43,115 nucleotides of DNA from Pseudomonas sp. B6002. Lineage in GTDB: Bacteria; Pseudomonadota; Gammaproteobacteria; Pseudomonadales; Pseudomonadaceae. Location of the stretch: positions 1-43,115 of the forward strand of contig NZ_JACAOY010000001.1 of the NCBI RefSeq assembly GCF_013385985.1, given 5' to 3'. This document shows positions 32,138 through 41,733 of this stretch, one piece after another. A program made the position numbers and the translations under genes. The first letter of the stretch is position 1. Each line of letters opens with the position of its first letter. Under the pieces are notes generated by a model, which worked only from the letters and a program-made list of their open reading frames with translations, was not told the DNA's origin and ran no database searches.

Positions 32138-33590
32138 ACCACGACCTCCCATCCCGCGTGATCAGTGCAATGGAGCTCATCGGCCCCCAGGAACCCGCCG
32201 CGTACGGCTTGGGCGCATCACCGGATTTCTTCCACCCGGCGATCAACTGGTCACACCACTTCCACGCGGCTTCGATTTCATCTTTGCGCACAAACAGGTT
32301 CTGGTTGCCGCGCATCACTTCCAACAGCAACCGCTCGTAGGCATCGGGGATGCGCGCGCTGCGGTAGGTGTCGGAGAAATTCAGTTGCAGCGGGCCGCTG
32401 CGCAGTTGCATGCCCTTGTCCAGGCCCTGCTCCTTGGTCATCACGCGCAAGGAAATACCTTCGTCCGGCTGCAGGCGGATGATCAGCTTGTTGCTGATCT
32501 GCAGGCGCTGCTCAGGGGCGAAGATGTAGTGGGACGGTTCCTTGAAGTGGATGACGATCTGCGACAGCTTTTGCGACATGCGCTTGCCGGTCCGCAGGTA
32601 GAACGGCACCCCGGCCCAACGCCAGTTGCGAATATCGGCACGCAGGGCGACGAAGGTTTCGGTGTCGCTCTGGGTGTTGGAATTCTCTTCTTCCAGGTAG
32701 CCCGGCACGGCTTTGCCGGCGCTGTAGCCCGCGATGTACTGGCCGCGCACCACTTGGGTGGTCAGGCCTTCGGGGCTGATCGGCGCCAGGGCCTTGAGCA
32801 CCTTGACCTTCTCGTCACGGATGCTGTCGGCAGACAGGTCAGCCGGCGGGTCCATGGCGATCAGGCAAAGCAACTGCAGCAGGTGGTTCTGGATCATGTC
32901 GCGCAGCTGGCCGGCCTTGTCGAAGTAACCCCAACGGCCTTCGATCCCGACCTGCTCGGCCACGGTGATTTCCACGTGGGAAATGTAATGCTGGTTCCAC
33001 TGGGTTTCGAACAGGCTGTTGGCGAAACGCAGAGCGATCAGGTTCTGGACGGTCTCTTTGCCCAGGTAGTGGTCGATGCGGTAGGTGCGGTTCTCCGGGA
33101 AGAACTGCGCCACGGCGTCGTTGACCTTGCGTGAGGATTCCAGGTCGGAGCCGATCGGCTTTTCCAGGACCACACGGGTGTTTTCCGCCAGGCCAGCCTT
33201 GGCCAGGTTTTCGCAGATGCCGCCGTACACCGCTGCCGGGGTGGCGAAATAGGCGATCAGGCGTTGTTCGCTGCCGACTTTTTCGGCAAGGGCAACGTAA
33301 TCGTCGGCCTTCATGAAATCGACGTGCACATACGCCAGCCGCGCGAGGAAGCGCTTGGCGACGGCTTCGTCCAGCTCCTTGCCAACGTATTTGCGCAGCT
33401 CTTTTTCGATGCGGGCCAGGTGCTGTTGCTCGGTACCGGCTTCACGGGCCAGGGCCAGGATGCGGGTGTCGTCGTGCAAGAGCCCGGCGCCATCGAGTTG
33501 ATAGAGGGCAGGAAATAACTTGCGCAGCGCCAGATCACCCAAGGCGCCAAACAGGGCAAAGGTGCAGGGTTCTACGGTTATCGAAGGCAT
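32124..33590 (-). CDS. zwf: Glucose-6-phosphate 1-dehydrogenase
   Basis: A 488-residue NAD(P)-dependent dehydrogenase and first enzyme of the route from glucose 6-phosphate. The N-terminal nucleotide motif is [17 protein letters not shown] (about 13-29). The active-site signature [14 protein letters not shown] (about 174) is complete, and [15 protein letters not shown] precedes it. It heads the zwf-pgl-eda operon, divergent from hexR. A Crc-type AAGAACAA lies just before the start codon and a HexR-like dyad lies further upstream. Confidence 0.96.
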   Translation of the reverse strand: MPSITVEPCTFALFGALGDLALRKLFPALYQLDGAGLLHDDTRILALAREAGTEQQHLARIEKELRKYVGKELDEAVAKRFLARLAYVHVDFMKADDYVALAEKVGSEQRLIAYFATPAAVYGGICENLAKAGLAENTRVVLEKPIGSDLESSRKVNDAVAQFFPENRTYRIDHYLGKETVQNLIALRFANSLFETQWNQHYISHVEITVAEQVGIEGRWGYFDKAGQLRDMIQNHLLQLLCLIAMDPPADLSADSIRDEKVKVLKALAPISPEGLTTQVVRGQYIAGYSAGKAVPGYLEEENSNTQSDTETFVALRADIRNWRWAGVPFYLRTGKRMSQKLSQIVIHFKEPSHYIFAPEQRLQISNKLIIRLQPDEGISLRVMTKEQGLDKGMQLRSGPLQLNFSDTYRSARIPDAYERLLLEVMRGNQNLFVRKDEIEAAWKWCDQLIAGWKKSGDAPKPYAAGSWGPMSSIALITRDGRSWYGDI

Positions 33591-33595
33591 GATGT

Positions 33596-33603
33596 TTGTT
33601 CTT
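33596..33603 (-). promoter_or_regulatory. Candidate Crc/Hfq site at zwf start
   Basis: The minus-strand sequence AAGAACAA matches AANAANAA and lies about six bases before the zwf ATG, where Hfq/Crc binding would block ribosome loading. Confidence 0.5.
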
Positions 33604-33655
33604 TTATCAAGTTAAGCTACAAATACCTTTTTTCAAGGCATCACTCAAGGAAAAA

Positions 33656-33671
33656 TGTAGTAATAACCACA
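33656..33671. promoter_or_regulatory. Candidate HexR operator between zwf and hexR
   Basis: TGTAGTAATAACCACA is a dyad with one mismatched pair, similar to the known HexR pattern of TGTAG/TTACA-like half-sites around an AT centre. It lies in the 210-base divergent region, about 65 bases before zwf and 130 before hexR, as expected for a repressor of zwf. Confidence 0.5.
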
Positions 33672-33800
33672 ACATTTTCCCGAAATACGCATTCCGAGTG
33701 GTGGTGTTCAGCTACGCTCAGTAGGATAGGCCACCTCCAAGGGCCGCTCGTCGATTGGTTGCCGCCCTTAATTTGCATCGTCGCCCGAAGGAAAGACTGA

Positions 33801-34670
33801 ATGGACCGCGTGCGAAATCTTCTGGAACAGATCCAGAACCGCCTCGAAGAATTGAACAAGGCCGAGCGCAAAGTCGCAGAAGTCATCCTGCTCAACCCGC
33901 AGCAGGCCACCCGCTTCTCGATCGCCGCCCTCGCCCAGGCCGCCTCGGTCAGTGAACCGACGGTCAACCGTTTCTGCCGTTCGTTCGGCGTGAGCGGTTA
34001 CCCTGAACTGAAATTGCAGCTGGCGCAAAGCCTGGCCAGTGGCGCCGCGTACGTCAGCCGCGCCGTGGAAGCCGATGATAACCCTGAGGCGTACACGCAG
34101 AAGATCTTTGGCAGCGCCATTGCGTCACTGGACAGCGCCTGCCAGGCCCTGGACCCGGCCCTGATCAGCAAAGCCGTGGACCTGTTGATCCAGGCGCGGC
34201 AGATCCACTTCTTCGGCCTGGGCGCTTCGGCTCCGGTGGCCATGGATGCGCTGCACAAGTTCTTCCGCTTCAACCTCGCCGTGACCGCCCATGCCGACGT
34301 GCTTATGCAGCGCATGATCGCCTCGGTGGCGCATACCGGCGAGCTGTTCGTGATCATTTCCTACACCGGGCGCACCCGTGAACTGGTGGAAGTGGCGCGG
34401 ATTGCCCGCAGCAACGGCGCCTCGGTACTCGGCGTGACCGCCGAGAACTCGCCGCTGGCCAAGGCCAGTACGGTGAGTTTGAACATTCCGCTGCCGGAAG
34501 ACACCGATATCTACATGCCGATGACCTCGCGGATCATCCAGCTGACGGTGCTGGACGTGCTGGCGACCGGCATGACGTTGCGTCGCGGGGTGGATTTCCA
34601 GCCGCATCTGCGCAAGATCAAAGAGAGCTTGAATGACAGCCGGTATCCGGTGGGGGATGAGTTCAACTAG
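33801..34670 (+). CDS. hexR: HexR, RpiR/MurR-family repressor of glucose metabolism
   Basis: A 289-residue regulator. The N-terminal helix-turn-helix domain (about 1-77) includes [15 protein letters not shown] and [19 protein letters not shown] sugar-phosphate domain follows (about 120-260) with [15 protein letters not shown] and [17 protein letters not shown]. Known HexR proteins repress zwf, edd, eda and gap genes and are released by 2-keto-3-deoxy-6-phosphogluconate. It is divergent from zwf, with a dyad in the shared intergenic region. Confidence 0.95.
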   Translation: MDRVRNLLEQIQNRLEELNKAERKVAEVILLNPQQATRFSIAALAQAASVSEPTVNRFCRSFGVSGYPELKLQLAQSLASGAAYVSRAVEADDNPEAYTQKIFGSAIASLDSACQALDPALISKAVDLLIQARQIHFFGLGASAPVAMDALHKFFRFNLAVTAHADVLMQRMIASVAHTGELFVIISYTGRTRELVEVARIARSNGASVLGVTAENSPLAKASTVSLNIPLPEDTDIYMPMTSRIIQLTVLDVLATGMTLRRGVDFQPHLRKIKESLNDSRYPVGDEFN

Positions 34671-34697
34671 CAGGAATCTCCGCCAGCCGTACCGACC

Positions 34698-34764
34698 CTA
34701 TCGCAGGCAAGCCAGCTCCCACAGGGGAATGCATTCCAAATGTGGGAGCTGGCTTGCCTGCGAT
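34698..34764. repeat. REP pair, TGTGGGAGC type, tail-to-tail
   Basis: The right-type arm (CTATCGCAGGCAAGCCAGCT, 34698 on) comes first, then TGTGGGAGCTGGCTTGCCTG (34741 on). It lies between the convergent hexR and mutarotase genes. Confidence 0.88.
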
Positions 34765-34783
34765 GGCGCCATCAGCCTCACCG

Positions 34784-35629
34784 CTAAACCCCAGCCCTAG
34801 CCTGCAAACTGAGGTGCGCCCTCTCCCCCGGCGCCAGACTCGCCCCGGCCATCGCCGACTCCACGCACACAAACCCCGACGCCTCGTTGAAGCTCACCCC
34901 CAACAAGGGCCGGCTGCCGGGATGCCACACCACCGTGTCTGCGCTGTCGCCGGTGTCGATGCACAACTCACGCTGCCAGGCGTGGTCCTTGAGCTGCAGT
35001 TCGCCCTCGTGTTGGAACACCCGTTGGCACCCGCCCTCCACCCGCAGCTCGCCTTCCTGCTGACAGACCTGGCGGTTGAGCTGGTCGTAACCTTGCGCAC
35101 CATCGAGCCCAGACAGCGCTATCTCGTCAACGTGACCAATACGCCAATAAGCGTGCAACGCATGGCTCAACTGGCACGGCAACTCGTCCTGATGCTCGGT
35201 GCTCAGGCGCAGCTCCAGGGTTTCGCCCAGGTGCGCGTGCAGGTCGACCTGCCAGTCGCACAGCTGCAATTGCCAGTGCAGGTGTACGCCGTCCTCGTCG
35301 GTGCTGCTGTCGAGCAGTTTCCAGTCGATGAGCCGCGCCCAGCCATGGGACGGCCAGGCGTTTTCGCTCGGGTGGCGGCCATACCAGGGCCAGCACACCG
35401 GCACACCACCACGGATGGCGCCGACTTGGGGCCACTTGGCCGCACACCAGAGCCAGGGCTTCTGGCCCCGCGGCTGAAAATGCAGCAGTTGCGCGCCCTG
35501 GCGGCTGAACACCGCCTGGCACAACGGGTGGTCGATCACCAACACGTCGCGCATCTGAAAGCGTTCCCAGGCGAACACCGGTCGCTCGCGCAGGGATTTG
35601 AAAAAGCGTTGCAGCGGATGCTCATGCAT
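34784..35629 (-). CDS. D-hexose-6-phosphate mutarotase (aldose 1-epimerase family)
   Basis: A 281-residue YeaD-like enzyme that interconverts alpha and beta anomers of glucose 6-phosphate. GAIRGGVPVCWPWYG with nearby HGWAR is the family active-site pattern; SHALHAYWRIGHVDEI and VWHPGSRP follow. The start at 35629 (MHEHPL) is chosen over the longer open frame, which is REP DNA. It lies between oprB and hexR, a common place in pseudomonad glucose clusters, and would feed the beta-anomer to Zwf. Confidence 0.9.
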   Translation of the reverse strand: MHEHPLQRFFKSLRERPVFAWERFQMRDVLVIDHPLCQAVFSRQGAQLLHFQPRGQKPWLWCAAKWPQVGAIRGGVPVCWPWYGRHPSENAWPSHGWARLIDWKLLDSSTDEDGVHLHWQLQLCDWQVDLHAHLGETLELRLSTEHQDELPCQLSHALHAYWRIGHVDEIALSGLDGAQGYDQLNRQVCQQEGELRVEGGCQRVFQHEGELQLKDHAWQRELCIDTGDSADTVVWHPGSRPLLGVSFNEASGFVCVESAMAGASLAPGERAHLSLQARAGV

Positions 35630-35663
35630 GTGCCACGGTCCTGAAATCGTTGTTGCGCGCCCT

Positions 35664-35750
35664 TGTAGGAGCTGGCTTGCCGGCGATGGCATCGCCAAGG
35701 TGTGTCTGATACACCGCGGTGATGCTATCGCCGGCAAGCCGGCTCCTACA
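35664..35750. repeat. REP pair, hybrid arms
   Basis: Left arm TGTAGGAGCTGGCTTGCCGG, right arm GCCGGCAAGCCGGCTCCTACA. The left arm mixes features of two REP classes. Confidence 0.88.
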
Positions 35751-35763
35751 AAGGCCATTTCTC

Positions 35764-35793
35764 AAAAAAAAGCGGGTAGCCATGGCTACCCGC
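35764..35793 (-). terminator. Terminator of oprB
   Basis: A perfect palindrome GCGGGTAGCC / GGCTACCCGC, followed on the minus strand by eight T residues, about 40 bases after the oprB stop codon. Confidence 0.9.
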
Positions 35794-35831
35794 AAAATGC
35801 GCACAGAGAGAAGGAGCTTATCGCAACAGCG

Positions 35832-37178
35832 TTAGAACGTAGACTGAATTTTCAGGCCCGCAACCAACGCGTTGTCGACCTGGTCCACACCGCCTGGGTT
35901 CTTGATGTATTGCAGGTTAGGACGCACGGTCAGCCAGTTGGTAACGTGGAAGCCGTAGTTGAGTTCAACGTTGTACTCAGTGTTACGCAGCGGTGCGTAA
36001 CCCGCCTGGTCGTAATCCGTGAAACCACCGGCGGCATTGAGCAGCTCGGCGTTTTTCTTCACGTCACTGTTGGCGTGGATACGGGAAATACCGATGCCGA
36101 CGTCATCCTTGGTACGCGCGTCGAATGGACCTTTGTAGACCAGCATCAACGACTGGTAGTTGTCGACCAGGTTGGTGTCCTTGTCGTGGAAGGTCACGTT
36201 GGCCGCGATGTTCAGGCCACGGGAAGCATCGCCATTGTGCGTGGTGAGTTGCTGTTGCAGCACACCCCAGTAGCCAGTCTTGCTGCTACGCAGACGGTAG
36301 GCCTGACCGGTGGTGGCCGCATCGTTGCCGTTGACGTCTTCACGTACATCGGCCGCCTCGGCAGTGCTCTTGTAGTAACCCACACGGTATTCGCCCGGCA
36401 GGCCATTGACCTTCGGCGACCAGACCAATTCCACCGGGATCACGGTGCCCTTGGTGCCACTGCCGCTGAGCTTGAAGCCGTTGCCGTGCTCCAGCTGCGA
36501 CGGGTTCTGGTTGTACGCACCGATTTGCGCATACAGCTCTGGCGTGATGTTGTACTTCACGCGGATAGCCGCCTGGCTCACCGGCCAGTTGTACCAGGTG
36601 TTCACGTAGTTACCCACTTGCGAGCCGCAGAACGACAGGTTCTGGAAGTCGCATGGGAAGGTGTTGAAGTCTTCGCCTTCACCGAAGTAACCGAGTTTCA
36701 CATCCAGCTTGTTGTCGAACATCTGGTGCTGGATCCAGAACTGGGTCAGACGCACCATGTGGCCACGGCCATCAACCTCTTGAGACGAACTCAAGGTGCC
36801 GGCACGCGGGTCGCCAATACGGTCATTGGAGATGTTTGCGCCATTACGGTTGGTCAGTTGGATCTTGGCCTGGGTGTTGTCCCAGCCCCATAGCTTTTGC
36901 AGATCCAGTGCTACGCCCAGACCGAACTGGTCAGCGTAACGGGCAGTTTTGTCGTTGTTGTAGCCACCGTGCAGGTTGCCACCGACTTCCCCAACGTAGT
37001 CAGCCTTGATGTCGATACCTTGCTCGATCAGCTTGGTACGCTCACCACCCCAATCGCCGGTCATCCACTTGGAATCGGCGCTGAATGCATCGTCTGCCAT
37101 CGCATTGGCGGACAATACCAGGGCTGCTGCTGCTGACAGTTGGCAGATCAGCCGAGTGTTGTTGTGTTGCTTTTTCAT
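35832..37178 (-). CDS. oprB: Carbohydrate-selective porin OprB
   Basis: A 448-residue outer-membrane porin for glucose and other sugars. The signal peptide (LICQLSAAAALVLSANAMA) is followed by a sequence of short amphipathic strands. WMTGDWGGERTKLIEQGIDI is the OprB start pattern and VRPNLQYIKNPGG lies near the end. The protein ends in LKIQSTF with the terminal Phe of outer-membrane barrels. It is 85 bases downstream of gtsD and may be read with the gts genes. A Crc-type motif sits in its leader. Confidence 0.95.
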   Translation of the reverse strand: MKKQHNNTRLICQLSAAAALVLSANAMADDAFSADSKWMTGDWGGERTKLIEQGIDIKADYVGEVGGNLHGGYNNDKTARYADQFGLGVALDLQKLWGWDNTQAKIQLTNRNGANISNDRIGDPRAGTLSSSQEVDGRGHMVRLTQFWIQHQMFDNKLDVKLGYFGEGEDFNTFPCDFQNLSFCGSQVGNYVNTWYNWPVSQAAIRVKYNITPELYAQIGAYNQNPSQLEHGNGFKLSGSGTKGTVIPVELVWSPKVNGLPGEYRVGYYKSTAEAADVREDVNGNDAATTGQAYRLRSSKTGYWGVLQQQLTTHNGDASRGLNIAANVTFHDKDTNLVDNYQSLMLVYKGPFDARTKDDVGIGISRIHANSDVKKNAELLNAAGGFTDYDQAGYAPLRNTEYNVELNYGFHVTNWLTVRPNLQYIKNPGGVDQVDNALVAGLKIQSTF

Positions 37179-37197
37179 CCCTACATCCTCGTCTTTA

Positions 37198-37205
37198 TTG
37201 TTATT
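37198..37205 (-). promoter_or_regulatory. Candidate Crc/Hfq site in the oprB leader
   Basis: The minus-strand sequence AATAACAA (AANAANAA) lies about 20 bases before the oprB ATG, just ahead of the GAGG ribosome-binding site. Confidence 0.5.
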
Positions 37206-37263
37206 AAACTGTTTTTATCTAACGCGGTTTACTTTTTTTAGCTAAAACAACAAGTTATCTACT

Positions 37264-38424
37264 TCAGCGGCCTTTGAATTGAGCCACATTGTCGGCATGC
37301 CCTTGTGTGGGCGATGAAGAAGCAGTGCCCAGGCGCTCACCGGTCTTGGCGTCAAACAGCAACACTTTGGCCGGGTCAAACTGTAGGGTCAGGGTCTCGC
37401 CCACTTGCGGCGCCACATCCGGCGCCAGGCGGCAGCAGACCTTGGTGTCATTGAGTTGCACGAACACCAGGGTGTCCGGGCCGGTCGGCTCGGTGACCTG
37501 GACTTCGGCGCGAATGCTCGACGAGCCGTTGCCCTCGCCCGCTGCCAGCAAAATCTGCTCAGGGCGCAGGCCGAGGATCACGTCACGGTCTTCGAGGCCC
37601 GCATCGTTCATGTTCAACGCCAGCTCGCAACGGGCCTGGCCGCTGTCGAGCAGGGCCACCAGGCGGCCGTCCTTGCGCTGCAGGCGCACGGGCACGAAGT
37701 TCATCGGCGGTGAACCGATGAAGCTCGCCACGAACTGGTTGGCCGGGTTGTTGTAGATCTCTTTGGGCGTGCCGAACTGCTGGATGATGCCGTCCTTCAT
37801 GACCGCCACCTTGTCGCCCAGGGTCATCGCTTCGATCTGGTCGTGGGTCACGTAGACCGTGGTGGTCTTGAGGCGCTGGTGCATCAGTTTCATTTCGGTA
37901 CGCATCTCGACACGCAGCTTGGCGTCGAGGTTGGACAGCGGTTCGTCGAACAGGTAGATCTTCGGACGACGTGCGAGGGCGCGGCCCATGGCCACACGTT
38001 GCTGCTGGCCACCGGACAGTTGGCCCGGCTTGCGATTGAGCAGGTGCTCGATCTGCAGCAGCTTGGCTACGCGCGCCACTTCGGCGTCGATATCGGCCTG
38101 GGGCATTTTGCGGATCTTGAGGCCGAACTCGATGTTCTCGCGCACGCTCATGGTCGGGTACAACGCGTAGGACTGGAACACCATGGCGATGTCGCGATCC
38201 TTGGGGCTCATGCCGCTCACGTCCTGGTCGCCGATCATGATCGCGCCGCCCGTGATGGTTTCAAGGCCAGCGATGCAGTTCATCAGCGTGGATTTACCGC
38301 AACCCGAAGGGCCGACCAGGATCAGGAATTCGCCTTCCTTGATCGACAGTTCGATGTTCTTCAAGGTGTCGGGCAGGCCGGCGCCATAGGTCTTGTTTAC
38401 ATTGCGAAGTTCAAGCGTAGCCAT
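37264..38424 (-). CDS. gtsD: Glucose ABC transporter ATPase GtsD (MalK/UgpC-like)
   Basis: A 386-residue ABC ATPase. Walker A is [10 protein letters not shown] (about 38-47), the ABC signature [12 protein letters not shown] (about 134), Walker B IYLFDEP, and the switch histidine lies in VYVTHDQ. A C-terminal regulatory TOBE/OB domain follows (about 240-370), as in MalK-type sugar importers. It powers glucose uptake through GtsB/GtsC. It starts two bases after gtsC ends. Confidence 0.94.
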   Translation of the reverse strand: MATLELRNVNKTYGAGLPDTLKNIELSIKEGEFLILVGPSGCGKSTLMNCIAGLETITGGAIMIGDQDVSGMSPKDRDIAMVFQSYALYPTMSVRENIEFGLKIRKMPQADIDAEVARVAKLLQIEHLLNRKPGQLSGGQQQRVAMGRALARRPKIYLFDEPLSNLDAKLRVEMRTEMKLMHQRLKTTTVYVTHDQIEAMTLGDKVAVMKDGIIQQFGTPKEIYNNPANQFVASFIGSPPMNFVPVRLQRKDGRLVALLDSGQARCELALNMNDAGLEDRDVILGLRPEQILLAAGEGNGSSSIRAEVQVTEPTGPDTLVFVQLNDTKVCCRLAPDVAPQVGETLTLQFDPAKVLLFDAKTGERLGTASSSPTQGHADNVAQFKGR

Positions 38425-38426
38425 GA

Positions 38427-39272
38427 TTACCCCTTGACCGCGCCAGCCGTGAGGCCGCGCACGAAATACTTGCCTGCGATCACATAGACCAGCAGGGTCG
38501 GCAACCCGGCGATCATCGCCGCTGCCATATCCACGTTATATTCCTTGGCCCCAGTGCTGGTGTTGACCAGGTTGTTCAGCGCCACCGTGATGGGCTGCGA
38601 GTCGCCGCTGGAGAACACCACACCGAACAGGAAGTCGTTCCAGATCTGGGTGAACTGCCAGATCAGGCAGACCATGATGATCGGCGTGGACATCGGCAGA
38701 ATGATCTGGCGGAAGATCGTGAAGAAACCCGCACCGTCCAGGCGCGCGGCCTTGATCAGCGCGTCCGGGATGCTCACGTAGTAGTTACGGAAGAACAGCG
38801 TGGTGAACGCCAGGCCGTAGACCACGTGCACAAACACCAGGCCGGTGGTGGTGCTGGCCAGGCCCATCTTGCCGAGGGTGAACGACGCTGGCAGCAGCAC
38901 GGTCTGAAACGGCAGAAAGCAGCCGAACAACAGCAGGCCGAAGAACAGTTGCGAGCCTTTGAAGCGCCAGAACGACAGCACATAGCCGTTCAACGCACCG
39001 ATGGCGGTGGAGATCAGCACAGCCGGAACGGTGATCTTGATCGAGTTCCAGAAGTAGCCATCCACGGTGGCCCAGGCCTTGACCCAGCCGATGCCGGTGA
39101 CCACGGTCGGCCAGCTCAGCAGGTTGCCGGTGCTGATGTCTTCCGGGGTCTTGAAGCTGGTGAGCAACATCACCACCAGCGGCACCAGGTACAGCAACAC
39201 CGCGAGGATCAGCACCGCGTAGATCGCGATGCGGCTCAGGCTGATGGAAGGTTTGGAAACGAGACTAGTCAT
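38427..39272 (-). CDS. gtsC: Glucose ABC transporter permease GtsC
   Basis: A 281-residue inner-membrane permease of the MalG type with six membrane helices. The cytoplasmic EAA loop that contacts the ATPase reads DALIKAARLDGAGFFTIFRQI (about 166-186). It pairs with GtsB. Its start overlaps the end of gtsB by eight bases, and gtsD follows directly. Confidence 0.94.
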   Translation of the reverse strand: MTSLVSKPSISLSRIAIYAVLILAVLLYLVPLVVMLLTSFKTPEDISTGNLLSWPTVVTGIGWVKAWATVDGYFWNSIKITVPAVLISTAIGALNGYVLSFWRFKGSQLFFGLLLFGCFLPFQTVLLPASFTLGKMGLASTTTGLVFVHVVYGLAFTTLFFRNYYVSIPDALIKAARLDGAGFFTIFRQIILPMSTPIIMVCLIWQFTQIWNDFLFGVVFSSGDSQPITVALNNLVNTSTGAKEYNVDMAAAMIAGLPTLLVYVIAGKYFVRGLTAGAVKG

Positions 39273-40173
39273 TACGCTTGGTCCTCAGCTCGGAGTAGAG
39301 GTAAGGCACGATGATCGCGAGGATCGCACCGAGCATCAGGATTGCACTGGCCGAGCCCATGCCCATCTGGCCACGGCTGAAGGTGAACGAGTACATGAAC
39401 ATCGCAGGCAGGTCGGACGAGTAGCCCGGGCCGCCGGCGGTCATGGCCGCCACCAGGTCGAAGCTCTTGATCGCAATGTGCGCCAGGATCATCACCGCAC
39501 TGAAGAACACCGGACGCAGGCTTGGCAGCACCACGCTCCAGTAGATGCGCGGCAGGCTGGCGCCGTCGATCTGGGCGGCGCGGATGATCGATTGGTCCAC
39601 ACCCCGCAGGCCGGCGAGGAACATCGCCATGATGAAGCCGGAGGCTTGCCACACGGCCGCGATCACCAGGCAGTAGACCACGCGATCAGGGTCGATCAGC
39701 CAGTCGAGACGGAAGCCTTCCCAGCCCCAGTCCCGCAGGAGTTTGTCCAGGCCCATGCCCGGGTTGAGCAGCCATTTCCAGGCGGTACCGGTGACGATCA
39801 TGGAGAGCGCCATCGGGTACAGGTAAATGGTGCGGATAAAGCCTTCGCGGCGGATTTTTTGGTCGAGGAAGATCGCCAGTGTCACGCCGATGACCAGGGT
39901 GATGCCGATGAACATCCCGCCGAAAACCGCCAGGTTCTTGCTCGCTACCCACCAGCGGTCGTTGTCGAACAGCCGGGCATATTGCGCAAGGCCGGCCCAT
40001 TTGTAGCTGGGCAGGAAGGTGGAATTGGTGAACGACAGCACGAACGTCCACAGGATGTAGCCGTAAAAGCCCACCAGAACGATGAACATGCTCGGCGCCA
40101 GCACCAGTTTGGGAAGCCAGCGCTGCAGTGCATCGAACGGCGAGGCCTTGCTGAACACAGCAACAGAACTCAT
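39265..40173 (-). CDS. gtsB: Glucose ABC transporter permease GtsB
   Basis: A 302-residue MalF-type inner-membrane permease with about six helices. The EAA-type loop reads QSIIRAAQIDGASLPRIYWS (about 193-212). It forms the channel with GtsC. It overlaps gtsC by eight bases and follows gtsA after 153 bases that contain a REP pair, a common device for making more binding protein than permease. Confidence 0.94.
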   Translation of the reverse strand: MSSVAVFSKASPFDALQRWLPKLVLAPSMFIVLVGFYGYILWTFVLSFTNSTFLPSYKWAGLAQYARLFDNDRWWVASKNLAVFGGMFIGITLVIGVTLAIFLDQKIRREGFIRTIYLYPMALSMIVTGTAWKWLLNPGMGLDKLLRDWGWEGFRLDWLIDPDRVVYCLVIAAVWQASGFIMAMFLAGLRGVDQSIIRAAQIDGASLPRIYWSVVLPSLRPVFFSAVMILAHIAIKSFDLVAAMTAGGPGYSSDLPAMFMYSFTFSRGQMGMGSASAILMLGAILAIIVPYLYSELRTKRND

Positions 40174-40233
40174 GGGAAAATCCAGTACAGGGAAAAAGGG
40201 CTACAGGGTGACTCTCTGCCGGAGCGCGGTTTG

Positions 40234-40320
40234 TGTGGGAGCTGGCTTGCCTGCGATGCAGCCAACTCGGTGTAACCGACACACCGCGTTGTTTGCATCG
40301 CCGGCAAGCCGGCTCCTACA
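40234..40320. repeat. REP pair, hybrid of two REP classes
   Basis: The left arm is the TGTGGGAGCTGGCTTGCCTG class; the right arm is the GCCGGCAAGCCGGCTCCTACA class. It lies between gtsA and gtsB. Confidence 0.9.
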
Positions 40321-40326
40321 AAAGCA

Positions 40327-41613
40327 TCACTTGGCTGACTTGATCGCAGCGCCGAGTTTCTTGGCGGTGTCGGCCGGGTCGGCTTTCGGGTCGTTGATGT
40401 AGTTAGTCACGACATCAAAGAACGCACCTTGTACAGCCAGGGTGGTGGCCATGTTGTGGGCCATGCTTGGCTGCAGGCCGCCGGTCTTGGCGTCTGCCAG
40501 GAAGTCTTTGGCGGCGGTCTGGGCGCAGGAGTCAAAGCCGTAGGAGGCCATTTTCTCCAGCATGTCGGTGCGCACCGGGATCGAACCCTTGTTGATGCTG
40601 AAGACTTTCTGGAAGTTTTCACCCAGCACGACTTTGGCGATGTCCTGCTGACCGGCAGCAGTGCCTTTGTCTTTCTGCTTGAACACCGCCAGGGAGTCGA
40701 TGTTGTAGGTGAAGGCTTTGTCGGTGCCCGGGAAGGCTACGCACTCGTAGTCCTTGCCGGCGACTTTCTTGGCAGCGGTCCATTCAGACTTGGCCCAGTC
40801 ACCCATGATCTGCATGCCGGCCTTGCCGTTGATGACTTTGCCCGCTTCCAGGTTCCAGTCCTGACCTTTGCCGTCGACGTCCATGTAGGTCGCGACTTTC
40901 TTCAGCTCAGTCAGGGCCTTGACCATTTCCGGGCCGGTCAGCGCGGCGTTGTCCAGGTCAACCAGGGCTTTCTTGTAGCCATCTGCACCCATCACCGACA
41001 AAACTACGGCTTCGAATACAGTGCTGTCCTGCCAAGGCTGGCCACCGTGGGCGAGCGGAATGAAGCCCGCCGCTTTGAGCTTGTCGCCGGCTGCGTAGAA
41101 TTCTTCGAGGGTGGTTGGGTTCTTGGTGATCCCGGCTTTCTTGAAGACTTCCGGGTTGATCCACAGCCAGTTCACGCGGTGAATGTTCACCGGTACGGCA
41201 ACGTAGTTGCCTTCGTACTTCACGGTGTCGGAGACTTTTTTGTCGAGCAGCGAGTCCCACTTCTCTTCTTTGGCGACGTCCTTGAGCACGTCGGTGTCGA
41301 GCAGGCCAGTCGACGCCCATTCCTGGATGTCCGGGCCTTTGATCTGGGCAACGCCTGGCGGGTTGCCAGCGACTGCGCGGCTTTTCAGCACGGTCATGGC
41401 GGTAGCACCACCACCGCCGGCGACGGCGCCGTCTTTCCAGGTGAAGCCGTCTTTCTCAACTTGGGCCTTCAGGACATCTACAGCCGCTTTTTCACCACCC
41501 GAGGTCCACCAATGCACAACTTCAACCGTCCCTTTCGAGTCGGCGGCAAATGCACTGAGGGGAAACAACGAGGCAATGGAAATAGCTACGGCGAGGCGAT
41601 TAATCGCGTTCAT
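40327..41613 (-). CDS. gtsA: Glucose ABC transporter substrate-binding protein GtsA
   Basis: A 428-residue periplasmic sugar-binding protein of the extracellular family 1 type. The signal peptide ([20 protein letters not shown]) ends at [25 protein letters not shown] opens the mature protein, and [16 protein letters not shown] and FPGTDKAF are recognisable core segments. It delivers glucose to GtsB/GtsC. The leader carries AACAACAA (Crc-type) and a promoter module nearly identical to that of the upstream epimerase gene. Confidence 0.95.
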   Translation of the reverse strand: MNAINRLAVAISIASLFPLSAFAADSKGTVEVVHWWTSGGEKAAVDVLKAQVEKDGFTWKDGAVAGGGGATAMTVLKSRAVAGNPPGVAQIKGPDIQEWASTGLLDTDVLKDVAKEEKWDSLLDKKVSDTVKYEGNYVAVPVNIHRVNWLWINPEVFKKAGITKNPTTLEEFYAAGDKLKAAGFIPLAHGGQPWQDSTVFEAVVLSVMGADGYKKALVDLDNAALTGPEMVKALTELKKVATYMDVDGKGQDWNLEAGKVINGKAGMQIMGDWAKSEWTAAKKVAGKDYECVAFPGTDKAFTYNIDSLAVFKQKDKGTAAGQQDIAKVVLGENFQKVFSINKGSIPVRTDMLEKMASYGFDSCAQTAAKDFLADAKTGGLQPSMAHNMATTLAVQGAFFDVVTNYINDPKADPADTAKKLGAAIKSAK

Positions 41614-41627
41614 CTGAGTACCTTTTC

Positions 41628-41635
41628 TTGTTGTT
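41628..41635 (-). promoter_or_regulatory. Candidate Crc/Hfq site in the gtsA leader
   Basis: The minus-strand sequence AACAACAA lies 14 bases before the gtsA ATG, next to the AAAAGG ribosome-binding site. It matches AANAANAA exactly. Confidence 0.6.
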
Positions 41636-41664
41636 ATGCATGCAAGTCTAGAGCTTGCGCTGCA

Positions 41665-41733
41665 CGGAGTTTAAACAGGGATTTTCCAGGCGCAGGTAAC
41701 AAAGGGACGCACAAATGTCACCAGCTCGTGACA
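41665..41733 (-). promoter_or_regulatory. Promoter module B (gtsA)
   Basis: Read on the minus strand: the dyad TGTCAC-N6-GTGACA, then CCCTTTGTTAC, a -35-like CTGCGC, a 16-base spacer, and a -10-like TAAACT. About 48 of 69 positions are identical, without gaps, to the module upstream of the epimerase gene (43009-43077). Its first 16 bases lie inside the epimerase coding end. Confidence 0.6.

Noticed and set aside
20122-34764. Repeated 20-base palindromic units that might suggest a CRISPR array
   Set aside because: They occur as isolated inverted pairs in intergenic gaps, not as regularly spaced direct repeats, and match REP elements; no cas genes are present.
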